In this document: piece by piece, positions 21,144-30,569 of the stretch
Position numbering within the stretch: position 1 is the first letter of the stretch
Layout: every line of letters starts with the position of its first letter
Assembly (NCBI RefSeq): GCF_000314855.2
Contig: NZ_KB233222.1
Location: 1,575,163 to 1,639,162 of the forward strand
Source of the DNA: Providencia burhodogranariea DSM 19968
GTDB taxonomy: Bacteria > Pseudomonadota > Gammaproteobacteria > Enterobacterales > Enterobacteriaceae
Reading direction: 5' to 3'
Length of the DNA stretch: 64,000 nucleotides
Position numbers and translations under genes: made by a program
The notes under the pieces: generated by a model
What the model saw: only the letters and a program-made list of their open reading frames with translations
What the model was told of the DNA's origin: nothing
Database searches by the model: none

Positions 21144-21414
21144 TATTTCCTCACTTAAATGAGTCTATCGTTTCACATGAAAAATATTTTAGTTGATACG
21201 AATAACTCACCACACCTATACCACGCTTTATTTTTCAAAAATTTACCGACATCGCAAAGATCTTATATGCGTAATTCACCATCGGAAAATGTCGATTCAG
21301 CCATAAAGGCGCAGCCCGTTCATTACATACATAATGCAAGGCTTCTATCACCTTGTCATATAATGTTTTGTGATATTCGATTTCAAAATAATTAATAAAT
21401 TTTGTTGATTATTT

Positions 21415-21436
21415 GTAATGATTATAATTATCATTA
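21415..21436 (+). promoter_or_regulatory. Fur box upstream of FecA-like receptor
   Basis: AATGATTATAATTATCATT (21417-21435) is a near-palindrome closely matching the Fur consensus GATAATGATAATCATTATC. It lies 36-55 nt before the receptor start, where a promoter is expected. Confidence 0.75.
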
Positions 21437-21470
21437 GCCATCTCAACACTCTTTACTCAATACTCCAAAT

Positions 21471-23600
21471 ATGAAATCAGCAAAACTCGCACTACTCACA
21501 CCACTCGCCGTTTATATTTCATTCTTTTGCCATCAATCACATGCGGCAGATAACACATCTAAAAATGATTCAATGACTGTTGTGGGTAACTGGTTAGAAA
21601 ATACAGAAGATAGCGATGTCGTTTTTAACCATCCAGGCGCAAGAACGGTTAAAACCAAAAAACAAATAAAAGAAACCGGAAGTGAAACCATTGCTGATGC
21701 TTTAAAAGGGATCCCTGGGGTGCAGGTTCGCGAAAGTAATGGTACTGGAGGAAGTGATGTTTCTTTGAATGTGGGTGTAAGAGGACTTACTTCACGTCTA
21801 TCACCTCGTTCAACGATTTTATTAGATGGGATGCCGCTTGCTGCCGCTCCTTATGGTCAGCCTCAGCTTTCCATGTCACCACTATCCTTAGGCTCTATTG
21901 AATCTATTGACGTTATTCGTGGTGGTGGTTCTGTTCGTTATGGGCCTCAAAACGTTGGTGGCGTAATCAACTTTGTTACCAAACCTATCCCTAAAAAATT
22001 CAGTGGTAGCACTTCAGTACAGACGCAAGGCGCAAAAACAGGCGGTTTAAAAACGTTAGTCGATGCTTCTGTCGGTGGTTCAAAGTCTGATGACTCAGCT
22101 GGAGCCCTACTTCTTTATTCCGGATTGCATGGACAAGGATATCGAAAAAACAATGACAACACCGATATTGATGACCTTATTTTAAAAACCCGCTATGCAT
22201 TAACTGATAATGATGAAATTTTAGCTAATTTCCATTATTACCATGCGATGGCAGGAATGCCCGGTGGACTGACGCAAGCACAATATAATGCAGACCCTTA
22301 CCAATCAATGCGCTCGTTTGACCGTTTTGAGGGTAATCGTCAAGATATGCTATTGAAATATAAGCACCAAGAAGATGATAAGCAATTTGAATTAATGACG
22401 TGGTTCAGTAAAAGTTATCGTGGTAGCTATATTGAAAGTGAAGGAACTAAAGACAATACAGGAAAAAGCCGTTTAGTTTCTTACCCTCGTCATTATACCG
22501 CCTATGCGATTGAACCTAGCTACTCACAGCTATTCCGTTTCAATAATGTATCTCATGAAGTTACTGTCGGTTATCGTTATTTAAATGAAACTGCTGATGA
22601 AAAAGCCTACCGCTCTGACTGGTATGGTACAGGATCTCAATCTACTCGCCCTAGTACGTCACAATATTATCAGCACACCTCTGGTGGAACTGAAGCTCAC
22701 GCAATTTATCTCGATGATACCATTGATATTGGCAACTGGACGCTGATCCCGGGCATTCGCTATGAATACATTGATATCCATTTAAACGATGCATTTAAAA
22801 ACCAAAGACGTAGCAAAAACTACAGTGAGCCACTTCCAGCGCTTGCTGTAATTTATCATATCGATGACGAATGGAAATTATTTGCAAATGCCAGCACTTC
22901 GTTTGGTAGTCTGCAATATTTCCAACTTAATACAGCTGGCGTTGGTAATTCACCGGCAAATGGATTAAGTGCGGAAAAAGCTCGCAACTATGAAGTAGGC
23001 ACAAAATATGACAACACTGAGTTATCTTTAGAAGCCACACTATTTTATATCGATTTTGATGACCAGCTACAATACGTTGAAAATACAACTGGCTGGACTA
23101 ACTTAGGCGCAACAACACACCAAGGTGTTGAATTAGCAGCCAGATATGATTTATCTGGGCTGTCTGATGTTTTAGATGGTGTCAGTGTTTACAGTACTTA
23201 TACGTTTACCAAAGCCATCAGTAAGAAAGGTAAATTTGCAGATAAAGACTTGCCATTTTATTCAAGGCAAGTGCTAACTGCGGGCACCCGTTATGAAACA
23301 GGTCATTGGATATGGAATCTCAATACCTACGCTCAATCATCACAAGAATCACCGGGAACGGGGAATACCTATATTACCCAAGGTAGCGCCGATGGTCGAT
23401 ATGGCACCATTCCAGGTTATATGGTGTGGGATGCGCGCGGAGAATACCAATTTGGTAAAGAACTGTCTGATTTAACCTTATCTGCTGGAATTAAAAACTT
23501 ATTTGATCAAACCTATTTCACTCGCTCTACTGATAACAACTCAGGTATCTATGTCGGGCAACCAAGAACATTCTATGTTCAAGCATCTGTGAAGTTTTAA
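21471..23600 (+). CDS. FecA-like TonB-dependent receptor
   Basis: A 709-residue outer-membrane receptor. After a signal peptide (about 1-25) comes a TonB-box-like stretch (DSMTVVG), a plug domain strongly resembling FecA (RESNGTGGSDVSLNVGVRG, PYGQPQLSMSPLSLG, RYGPQNVGGVINFVT) and a beta-barrel ending in Phe. Compared with E. coli FecA (774 aa precursor) it lacks the ~80-residue N-terminal domain that signals to FecR, and no fecIR genes are nearby, so control is probably simply by Fur. The ligand may be ferric citrate or another iron chelate. It is followed 18 nt later by a binding-protein gene. Confidence 0.9.
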   Translation: MKSAKLALLTPLAVYISFFCHQSHAADNTSKNDSMTVVGNWLENTEDSDVVFNHPGARTVKTKKQIKETGSETIADALKGIPGVQVRESNGTGGSDVSLNVGVRGLTSRLSPRSTILLDGMPLAAAPYGQPQLSMSPLSLGSIESIDVIRGGGSVRYGPQNVGGVINFVTKPIPKKFSGSTSVQTQGAKTGGLKTLVDASVGGSKSDDSAGALLLYSGLHGQGYRKNNDNTDIDDLILKTRYALTDNDEILANFHYYHAMAGMPGGLTQAQYNADPYQSMRSFDRFEGNRQDMLLKYKHQEDDKQFELMTWFSKSYRGSYIESEGTKDNTGKSRLVSYPRHYTAYAIEPSYSQLFRFNNVSHEVTVGYRYLNETADEKAYRSDWYGTGSQSTRPSTSQYYQHTSGGTEAHAIYLDDTIDIGNWTLIPGIRYEYIDIHLNDAFKNQRRSKNYSEPLPALAVIYHIDDEWKLFANASTSFGSLQYFQLNTAGVGNSPANGLSAEKARNYEVGTKYDNTELSLEATLFYIDFDDQLQYVENTTGWTNLGATTHQGVELAARYDLSGLSDVLDGVSVYSTYTFTKAISKKGKFADKDLPFYSRQVLTAGTRYETGHWIWNLNTYAQSSQESPGTGNTYITQGSADGRYGTIPGYMVWDARGEYQFGKELSDLTLSAGIKNLFDQTYFTRSTDNNSGIYVGQPRTFYVQASVKF

Positions 23601-23618
23601 TTGATACAAGGCGTGAAT

Positions 23619-24755
23619 ATGTTTAAAACGTTAATGAAGAGATGTAATTTATTATTGCTCGGTCTGGCTTTCTCAGGAGCAAGCCTAGCCGACCCAATAA
23701 CTGTAACCGATATTGCAGGAAGAACTGTGACGGTGAATGCACCTGTATCAAAAGTGATGTTAGCTGATAGTCGCGTTTTGGTCGCATTAAACATCTTACA
23801 CCCAGACACTCCGTTAAAAGGAATTGTTGCTTGGGATGATGCGTTGATAAAAAAAGCACCAGACTTAAGTACAGCCTATAGCGAAAAATTTCCTGAACTG
23901 AAAAAAATCCCTGTATTTCCAAATCCTTACACAACGGATTTTAGTCTTGAAAAAGCGTTAGTTTATCAACCCGATTTGTTAATTTTTGATATCGGACTGA
24001 AAAGCAAGTTGACTGAAAGTGGTACATTAACACTGTTAGAAAAAACAGGTGTGCCCGTTATTTTTATCGATTTTAGGCAATTTCCGCTAAAGAATACCGT
24101 TCCGAGTATGGAGTTACTGGGTCGTGTATTTAGTGAAGAAAAACAAGCACAAGCATTTAACCAATTTTATCAGCAAAGATTGGATATGATCCGTTCTCGT
24201 GTCGCAACGCTCACACCAGAACAACGCCCTTCTGTCTTTATTGAACGCGCAGCAGGTGCAACAGGTGAGGATTATTGTTGTAAAACATTTGGTAACGGTA
24301 ACTTTGGTGAGTTTGTTGATATCGCAGGCGGAAACAATTTAGGTTCGCAATGGTTTACAGCTGTAATGGGTGGTGAGATAAGTGAAGAGCAATTACTTCA
24401 TAGTAACCCAGATTATTACCTGATCACCTCGGCTGATTGGGATAGAACACGCAAAGGAAGCTCTTCGATACCGCTCGGTTACACTGGGGAACAACAAAAA
24501 GTACAGGAAAGACTGAATAAACTATTAGATAGACCAAAACTGCGCCCGTTAGATGCATTTAAAAACAAGCAAGTATTGGCGCTTTACCAGCAATATTACG
24601 ATACTCCATTTAATATTATTGCAGTGGAAGCGATAGCGAAATACTTACACCCTGAGCTATTTAAAGACCTTAACCCACAAGCTGATAGTGATTATTTGCA
24701 TAAAACATTCACAGCATTAGAAGGAAATGGTGTTTTTTGGGTACAAGCAAAATAA
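23619..24755 (+). CDS. Periplasmic iron-chelate binding protein
   Basis: A 378-residue Peripla_BP_2/TroA-like substrate-binding protein with a signal peptide (about 1-22, ending SGASLA) and an opening DPITVTDIAGRTVTV strand typical of FecB/FhuD-type proteins. An unusual DYCCK stretch near residue 220 could form a disulfide. ATG 23619 was chosen over the TTG abutting the receptor stop because AAGG lies at good spacing. It is co-transcribed with the receptor, yet no permease or ATPase genes follow, so it must use a transporter encoded elsewhere. Confidence 0.85.
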   Translation: MFKTLMKRCNLLLLGLAFSGASLADPITVTDIAGRTVTVNAPVSKVMLADSRVLVALNILHPDTPLKGIVAWDDALIKKAPDLSTAYSEKFPELKKIPVFPNPYTTDFSLEKALVYQPDLLIFDIGLKSKLTESGTLTLLEKTGVPVIFIDFRQFPLKNTVPSMELLGRVFSEEKQAQAFNQFYQQRLDMIRSRVATLTPEQRPSVFIERAAGATGEDYCCKTFGNGNFGEFVDIAGGNNLGSQWFTAVMGGEISEEQLLHSNPDYYLITSADWDRTRKGSSSIPLGYTGEQQKVQERLNKLLDRPKLRPLDAFKNKQVLALYQQYYDTPFNIIAVEAIAKYLHPELFKDLNPQADSDYLHKTFTALEGNGVFWVQAK

Positions 24756-24799
24756 CATAATCTTATATTTATCTTCGTAAATAATTGATATTAAAAAAT

Positions 24800-24843
24800 A
24801 AAAACTGCCCTGATAATAATCGATTTTATCAGGGCAGTTTTTA
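24800..24843. terminator. Bidirectional terminator between receptor operon and dbpA
   Basis: AAAACTGCCCTGATAA (from 24801) pairs with TTATCAGGGCAGTTTT across a short loop, giving a 16-bp stem flanked by A and T runs that serve both converging transcripts. Confidence 0.88.
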
Positions 24844-25004
24844 TTAGCTCAGCTTACTTTCTTTCAAAAATATAAAATGACACCATGATAACTAATAATA
24901 AAAGTAGCGATTATGTCTATTTTTATTTCAAATGCTAGTGAAGGTAAATATCACTGTTTATCCGAGCACAAAATAGGCAGGCATTTAGCCTACCCCAGTA
25001 TCCG

Positions 25005-26378
25005 TTATTTCAGCAATCTTACTTTGACTGATTTACCTTTGATTTTACCTTGCTGCAATTTTTTCCAAGCGGTATGTGCTATTGATTGTTTTACTGCTAC
25101 ATACGCATGAACGGGGCTGAGAGTAATTTTACCAATATCTGCGCCATCAAACCCCATATCACCAGTTAACGCACCGAGAATATCACCAGGACGCATTTTT
25201 GCTTTTTTACCACCATCGATGCACAGTGTTGCCATCGTTGCTTCTAGTGGAATAATGCTTAATCCTGCTGGTACAGGTTGCCAATTCAACTTCATATTAA
25301 GCATTTCTTCCAATGCATTGGCACGCTGAGCTTCTTCAGGCGAGCAAAGGCTGATCGCCAATCCACTCTCACCTGCACGAGCAGTACGCCCAATGCGATG
25401 AACATGCACCTCAGGATCCCATGATAATTCGAAGTTAATCACCAATTCTAGTGATTTGATATCCAAACCACGTGCTGCAACATCAGTCGCGACCAACACA
25501 CGGCTACTCCCATTCGCAAAACGTATTAGCGTCTGGTCACGATCACGTTGCTCCATATCACCATGCAGTTCTAACACACTTTGGTGACTTTCACTGAGAG
25601 CATCGTACACTGCTTGGCAATCTTTTTTAGTATTGCAAAATACAACACACGAAGCCGGTTGTTCACGACTTAATAATTTTTGCAGTAGGCTAATTTTACC
25701 ATTGCGAGAAACTTCATAGAATTGTTGTTCAATTGATGGTAATTCATCCACCGTATTGATTTCGATTGTCAGTGGATCTTTTTGAATTCGGCGGCTGATA
25801 GCGGCAATCGCATCTGGCCAAGTAGCAGAAAACAATAACGTTTGACGCTCAGCGGGTGCATGACTAATAACTTCGTCTATCGCATCAGCAAAGCCCATAT
25901 CAAGCATGCGATCCGCTTCATCTAAAATTAATGTTTGTAATGCATCAAGCGTCACCGTCTCTTTTTGCAAATGGTCCAATAAACGACCTGGCGTAGCAAC
26001 AATGATATGCGCTGCGTGAATTAAAGAATCTCGTTGGATACTAAAAGGAACGCCACCACAAAGGGTCAGTATCTTGATATTCGGCATATAACGGGCCAAA
26101 CGGCGTAATTCGCTTGCTACCTGATCAGCAAGCTCACGGGTTGGGCACAGTACCAATGATTGCGTATTAAACTGTTTAGCATCGATATGTTGCAACAAGC
26201 CTAATCCAAACGCGGCCGTTTTTCCACTACCGGTTTTTGCCTGCGCACGGACATCTTTTCCTGCGAGGATCGCTGGTAACGCGGCGGCTTGAATCGGGGT
26301 CATGGTGAGATAACCAAGCTCGTTAAGGTTAGAAAGTTGTTCCGCTGGAAGCGCGTTAAGTTCAGCAAATGAAGTCAC
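25005..26378 (-). CDS. dbpA: ATP-dependent RNA helicase DbpA
   Basis: A DEAD-box helicase specific for hairpin 92 of 23S rRNA that acts in 50S assembly. It is 457 aa, the same length as E. coli DbpA. Motif I AKTGSGKT, DEAD and SAT are in the N-terminal RecA domain, HRIGRTARAG is in the second, and the RNA-binding C-terminal domain (about 385-457, GDILGALTGD) gives rRNA specificity. Confidence 0.97.
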   Translation of the reverse strand: MTSFAELNALPAEQLSNLNELGYLTMTPIQAAALPAILAGKDVRAQAKTGSGKTAAFGLGLLQHIDAKQFNTQSLVLCPTRELADQVASELRRLARYMPNIKILTLCGGVPFSIQRDSLIHAAHIIVATPGRLLDHLQKETVTLDALQTLILDEADRMLDMGFADAIDEVISHAPAERQTLLFSATWPDAIAAISRRIQKDPLTIEINTVDELPSIEQQFYEVSRNGKISLLQKLLSREQPASCVVFCNTKKDCQAVYDALSESHQSVLELHGDMEQRDRDQTLIRFANGSSRVLVATDVAARGLDIKSLELVINFELSWDPEVHVHRIGRTARAGESGLAISLCSPEEAQRANALEEMLNMKLNWQPVPAGLSIIPLEATMATLCIDGGKKAKMRPGDILGALTGDMGFDGADIGKITLSPVHAYVAVKQSIAHTAWKKLQQGKIKGKSVKVRLLK

Positions 26379-26606
26379 AATGAAAATTCCGGATTAAAGA
26401 AAAAGGCTAATAGCTGGCAATGATACTATCCCTTCCCTGTTGTGTCGTGATGAATTTACATCTTGATTGAACTCTTACAATTGATTGAACAAACACAAAA
26501 TTGAATTTTTAAGATTATGTCCATCGACATTAAAAACATCCCCGCTATTATCTGCTGGCATTAAATTAAATAATAATAAAAGGTTTTTTTAAATATAGGT
26601 CGTCAA

Positions 26607-27152
26607 ATGAAACAAGATACCACGAAGATTAGTAAATTTTTAAGCTATGTGTTACGCCATAAACCCGAATCTATTGCCATGAAGTTAGATGCCGATGGCT
26701 GGGTAGCAATTGATACACTTCTTCTGCAAGCCAGCCGCTACGGGCATAAATTAAATCGCGTAATTCTAGAGCATGTTGTTGAAACTAATGACAAGAAGCG
26801 TTTTACCCTCTCTACAGATAAATCGATGATCCGTGCAGCACAAGGACATTCAAGCCAACAAGTTAGTATGACTCTTAATGAGCAAGTTCCACCTGAATTT
26901 CTGTACCATGGAACAGCGATTCGATTTCAGGGCTCAATCAATCAGCAAGGTTTAATTCCCGGTAATCGCCATCATGTCCATTTATCTGATAATCAGCAAA
27001 CCGCCCTAACAGTTGGTGCTCGTCATGGTAAACCCGTTGTTTTAATCATTAACGCAAAAACAATGTATGAACAAGGTTTCAATTTTTATCTCTCCGATAA
27101 TAATGTCTGGTTAACCGATCATGTTCCTGCAAAATTCATTCTAGCTAAATGA
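26607..27152 (+). CDS. kptA: RNA 2'-phosphotransferase KptA/Tpt1
   Basis: A 181-residue KptA/Tpt1 enzyme, which transfers an RNA 2'-phosphate to NAD+ to give ADP-ribose 1'',2''-cyclic phosphate. In bacteria the natural substrate is unclear, since they lack the tRNA-splicing pathway that produces the 2'-phosphate. The N-terminal SKFLSYVLRHKPE motif and the C-terminal ADP-ribosyltransferase-like domain (YHGT, HHVHLSD) are present. An unknown gene starts 10 nt downstream. Confidence 0.93.
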   Translation: MKQDTTKISKFLSYVLRHKPESIAMKLDADGWVAIDTLLLQASRYGHKLNRVILEHVVETNDKKRFTLSTDKSMIRAAQGHSSQQVSMTLNEQVPPEFLYHGTAIRFQGSINQQGLIPGNRHHVHLSDNQQTALTVGARHGKPVVLIINAKTMYEQGFNFYLSDNNVWLTDHVPAKFILAK

Positions 27153-27162
27153 GCCAATCTCC

Positions 27163-27564
27163 ATGAATATCCAAAATATTACTGTACAAACCCTTATTAA
27201 TGGAAAACAACATTCTCTTGAACTGATATTAAAAAGCGGCTCAGAAATTGGCTATCAAATAACGCTATTGATGAACAATCAGCCGCCGTCAACTGTCACC
27301 GATATTGATTTTTATGAATGCTTTGCTCGTTTACGGGAACAGAATGCGGATATCACCTTTTTATGTAAAGGTGCCAAGATTAATGTTTATCCATCTCGAA
27401 TGGCACGCCAAATGTCAGGGGGAATGATGGCATATGAATGTACGATCGGTCAGCCCGCGTTATTGGAAAACATTGTGTCTATCTTTGATTTTGATGAGCA
27501 CAATATTGCCAAGCATCCCGATGAACAGGTTGCCTTCCATCAAGAATGGCTGAATTCCTTTTAA
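27163..27564 (+). CDS. Hypothetical protein downstream of kptA
   Basis: I do not recognise this 133-residue protein. It has no signal peptide or membrane segment; it is predicted soluble with alternating beta-type segments (ITVQTLINGKQHSLELIL, ITFLCKGAKINVYPSR) and an acidic C-terminus. The start lies 10 nt after kptA, so the two are very likely co-transcribed. A role linked to RNA or NAD chemistry would be guesswork. Confidence 0.7.
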   Translation: MNIQNITVQTLINGKQHSLELILKSGSEIGYQITLLMNNQPPSTVTDIDFYECFARLREQNADITFLCKGAKINVYPSRMARQMSGGMMAYECTIGQPALLENIVSIFDFDEHNIAKHPDEQVAFHQEWLNSF

Positions 27565-27633
27565 TATATGATCTCACTCACTTCATAGTTCAAGATACAT
27601 GCAGGGTAAAAATGAATACAACTTATTGATAAA

Positions 27634-27656
27634 CGGTTTATACCGGGTATAAACCG
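27634..27656. terminator. Hairpin between converging genes
   Basis: CGGTTTATAC and GTATAAACCG form a 10-bp perfect stem with a 3-nt loop between the kptA operon and the converging SDR gene. No long U-run follows on either strand. Confidence 0.55.
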
Positions 27657-27698
27657 CCATAATTATAATTTAACCTAAATAATTTAGGGTCTATCCAT

Positions 27699-28472
27699 CT
27701 ATTTCGTTGTATATCCACCATTAACTAATATGGTTTGCCCTGTCATCCACCATCCTTCAGATACCAAGAAACAAATATAAGGAACGATGTCTTCGAGATC
27801 GGTTAACCCTGTCTTTGAGAACTTGGATAAAGCGGCAGCAGTTTTATGATAAGCGACTGCATCATCCCCTTCAGCAGGATAAAAAAATGGTGTATCCATC
27901 GGACCTGGGCCAATAGCAGTGACAGATATACCTCGCGAACCAAATTCTTTAGCAGCAGCTCGAGTAAAGTGCTCAACAGGTGCTTTTAATCCCGCATAAG
28001 TGGAATAAAACGGTGTGAATGCACCAAGTAACGATGTGACAACAGTACAAACTTTCCCGTGGTCATTTAGGTATTTCCCTGCTTCTTTTAAAAAGAAAAA
28101 CGCCAATTTTGCGTTGATATCACTCATGCTATCGTATTCAGCCTCTGAAATATCAACAATTGGCTTTTTCAATACCTTACCAACCGTGTTGATCGCAATA
28201 TCAATCTGTCCTAGTTCCTTTATGGTTTCCTGGAAAAGCTTTTCCATTGCAGATGAGGTAGTTAAATCACCCTGTAATATAAGTGCTGCGGTACCACAAT
28301 CTTGGATATAAGAACGTGTATCTTCGGCGGCTTGTTTACTTTCATCACTATTGTAATGAATAGCAATAGCTTTAGCACCTTGGCCTGCAAAATCACGAGC
28401 TAGAAGGCCACCAAGATTTTTAGCGCCACCTGTGATTAAAATTATTTTTCCATTAACGCTATTTCTATACAT
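27699..28472 (-). CDS. SDR family oxidoreductase
   Basis: A 257-residue classical short-chain dehydrogenase/reductase. The NAD(P)-binding motif appears as TGGAKNLGG (a variant of TGxxxGxG) near residue 14. The catalytic Tyr-x-x-x-Lys is present as YAGLK, and the C-terminal GQTILVNGGY is typical. Substrate is unknown. It is divergent from a LysR gene that probably controls it. Confidence 0.85.
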   Translation of the reverse strand: MYRNSVNGKIILITGGAKNLGGLLARDFAGQGAKAIAIHYNSDESKQAAEDTRSYIQDCGTAALILQGDLTTSSAMEKLFQETIKELGQIDIAINTVGKVLKKPIVDISEAEYDSMSDINAKLAFFFLKEAGKYLNDHGKVCTVVTSLLGAFTPFYSTYAGLKAPVEHFTRAAAKEFGSRGISVTAIGPGPMDTPFFYPAEGDDAVAYHKTAAALSKFSKTGLTDLEDIVPYICFLVSEGWWMTGQTILVNGGYTTK

Positions 28473-28543
28473 GTTGAAAACCTCATTTTTTAGGGGTGCT
28501 CCACACTATAGTTGCTTACATATGTCGGATAAACTATGATAAT

Positions 28544-28560
28544 TCGACATCATTTGTCGA
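28544..28560. promoter_or_regulatory. Probable LysR operator
   Basis: A perfect inverted repeat TCGACA-5 nt-TGTCGA lies 21 nt before the LysR start codon, in the divergent promoter region. A further half-site-like TGTCGG lies about 20 nt further upstream (28523-28528). This spacing suits a LysR regulator controlling itself and the SDR gene. Confidence 0.55.
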
Positions 28561-28581
28561 GAATAATAAACAATAACGATT

Positions 28582-29523
28582 ATGGATAGGATAAAGCAGG
28601 CAGAAGCGTTTATTCAAGTCATAGAAACCGGCAGTTTCACAAAGGCCGCAGTAGTTTTAAATATTCCACGATCAACAATTTCAACGGTGATCCAATCGTT
28701 AGAAGATAGGTTAAGAACACAATTACTGTACCGAACAACACGTCAAGTGATCCCTACTCATGATGGATTACTTTATTTGGAGGCAGCCCGTAAATTCATT
28801 GAAACCTTCGAGGATTCGGAATCTCTTTTTTTAAAAAATAAGCAGCATCTTACCGGCTATTTACGTATAGATTTACCTACTCGAATTGGAACGCAAGTTG
28901 TTATCCCTAATCTCGACTCTTTTATTAAAGAACATCCTAAGATTAACTTAACACTGAGTATGAGTGATCGGCCGATAGATCTTCTTTCTGAAGGGATTGA
29001 TTGTGCTTTACGAGTAGGAGTATTACCGGATTCAGGTTTAGTGTGCAGAAAATTAGGTGAGTTAGATATGATAAACTGCGCTTCCCCTAATTATCTTTCT
29101 CGTTATGGTATTCCTCAGAAGCTATCTGATTTAGCACAACATTATGTAGTGAATTATGTTGTTCAATCCTCTACATCTAACGGAATGTGGGAATATTGCA
29201 GTAACGGTAAAGTACATTCATATCCGATGAAAAGTTTCGTCACTCTCAATAATGCTGGAGCCTATATTACCGCCGCCTTATCCGACCTTGGGATTATTCA
29301 AGTACCCGCTTATGATGTGGCTGAATATATTCAACAAGGAAAACTGTGTGTTATCATGCCAGAATATCGTCCAGAGCCAATGCCTCTTTCCTTGCTTTAC
29401 CCTCAGAGACGTAACTTGCCACAACGCATTAAATTATTTCAGGATTGGTTAGCCGATTTATTAACGAATTCGAACGGAATTTTTCATAATGCACTGCCAT
29501 CAAAGAAATTAAATATAAAATAA
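28582..29523 (+). CDS. LysR-type transcriptional regulator
   Basis: A 313-residue LTTR with an N-terminal helix-turn-helix (about 3-60, GSFTKAAVVLNIPRSTISTVIQSLE) and a full-length effector domain. It is divergent from the SDR gene and probably regulates it, as is usual for such pairs. Confidence 0.88.
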   Translation: MDRIKQAEAFIQVIETGSFTKAAVVLNIPRSTISTVIQSLEDRLRTQLLYRTTRQVIPTHDGLLYLEAARKFIETFEDSESLFLKNKQHLTGYLRIDLPTRIGTQVVIPNLDSFIKEHPKINLTLSMSDRPIDLLSEGIDCALRVGVLPDSGLVCRKLGELDMINCASPNYLSRYGIPQKLSDLAQHYVVNYVVQSSTSNGMWEYCSNGKVHSYPMKSFVTLNNAGAYITAALSDLGIIQVPAYDVAEYIQQGKLCVIMPEYRPEPMPLSLLYPQRRNLPQRIKLFQDWLADLLTNSNGIFHNALPSKKLNIK

Positions 29524-29908
29524 CAATAAATATGTACTGCTTATTAATCCTTCTAATATTCAATAGATTAATTACTAATTAAATCTAAGCATTTTATATT
29601 AAGTGTTAGAAGATCGGCATCCACTATTGCGAGTAAAATGGAAGCCACTATTTTAATTGGAATCACGGAGGCTGTTGATATTTGAAGGCTAATTTTAACT
29701 CGAATTAAAAATCTTTAAGAAAATACGGCGAGGGTTCTGCCGCTTAGTGGATTAAGCAAACTTATCTCAATACAGCAAAAAATAGTTTTTAATTTCGTAG
29801 TAAAGGCAAACAACAAAGTTCCCCCCTGAACCCTCACAACACGCGGTCATGTTACTGACAATATGATACATAAGGTGTTTCACTCTAGGAAATTGGTCTT
29901 ATCAATAG
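29524..29908. other. Intergenic region holding a decayed repeat
   Basis: No gene. It contains the degenerate repeat copy listed at 29667-29802. Confidence 0.6.
29667..29802 (+). repeat. CTAGGG MITE-like element, degenerate partial copy 2
   Basis: A strongly diverged, partial copy. It retains the end-like GGAGGCTGTTGATATTTGAAGG, the TTTTAACTCGAATTA block and the ACAGCAAAAAATAG...TTTAAT block in the order of the intact copies. The far half is not recognisable. Confidence 0.5.
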
Positions 29909-30475
29909 CTAACATGGCGTAATCTCCACCCAGATCAGCTTACTACCTGTAATTTGAGGAGTAATAACCCCTTCCCCAATATCAGGTAGCCACCAGCCAC
30001 CTTGATTGACCCTCATCGTTTTACAATTTGCCCCTGAAACACCCCATTCCCCTGACAATACAAATACTAGACCGGCTTGACCGATAGGTAGACGGTGTTC
30101 CTTGGTAACAATGCGACTTTTCACGGACCAGCGGTCTGGATTAAAAATTAAATTGAGCAAGCGAACGGGCTGCCCCTGTAAATCAAGTTCGACACATTGA
30201 TAGGCTTGTGAACGGAAAGTATCGCCAATATGTTTAATTGACTGCTGTGCTTGCAGTTTATCCGTCAGGTACAAATCACCGTCATCCAGAGAAATACTAA
30301 ATCTTTCCCCCTCTGAATATTGTTTTAAGAAACTTGAGTGATGGATATAGGCAATACTCGCTCTAAGTGAAAAATCAGAGGCGACAGGCCAACAAAAAAC
30401 TTCAGTACTACTACCACAATTATCTTGCCATTCTAAGATGGGTAACTCAGTCGCATCAAAACATTTGATTTTCAT
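29909..30475 (-). CDS. HutD/Ves family protein
   Basis: A 188-residue cupin-like protein of the HutD/Ves family; E. coli Ves is 191 aa with similar blocks (DFSLRASIAYI, LVFVLSGEWGV). HutD is linked to histidine utilisation and Ves is reported in the cold response; the biochemical role is not clear. No hut genes are nearby. The ydcR-type gene starts upstream on the same strand. Confidence 0.8.
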   Translation of the reverse strand: MKIKCFDATELPILEWQDNCGSSTEVFCWPVASDFSLRASIAYIHHSSFLKQYSEGERFSISLDDGDLYLTDKLQAQQSIKHIGDTFRSQAYQCVELDLQGQPVRLLNLIFNPDRWSVKSRIVTKEHRLPIGQAGLVFVLSGEWGVSGANCKTMRVNQGGWWLPDIGEGVITPQITGSKLIWVEITPC

Positions 30476-30569
30476 ACATTCCCCCGAGCGTTAATAGCCA
30501 CTATCAATCACGATATTCAGAGTGACAAACTTAATCGCCCAAGGCAATGATTTTACTCCCATAATGTGA

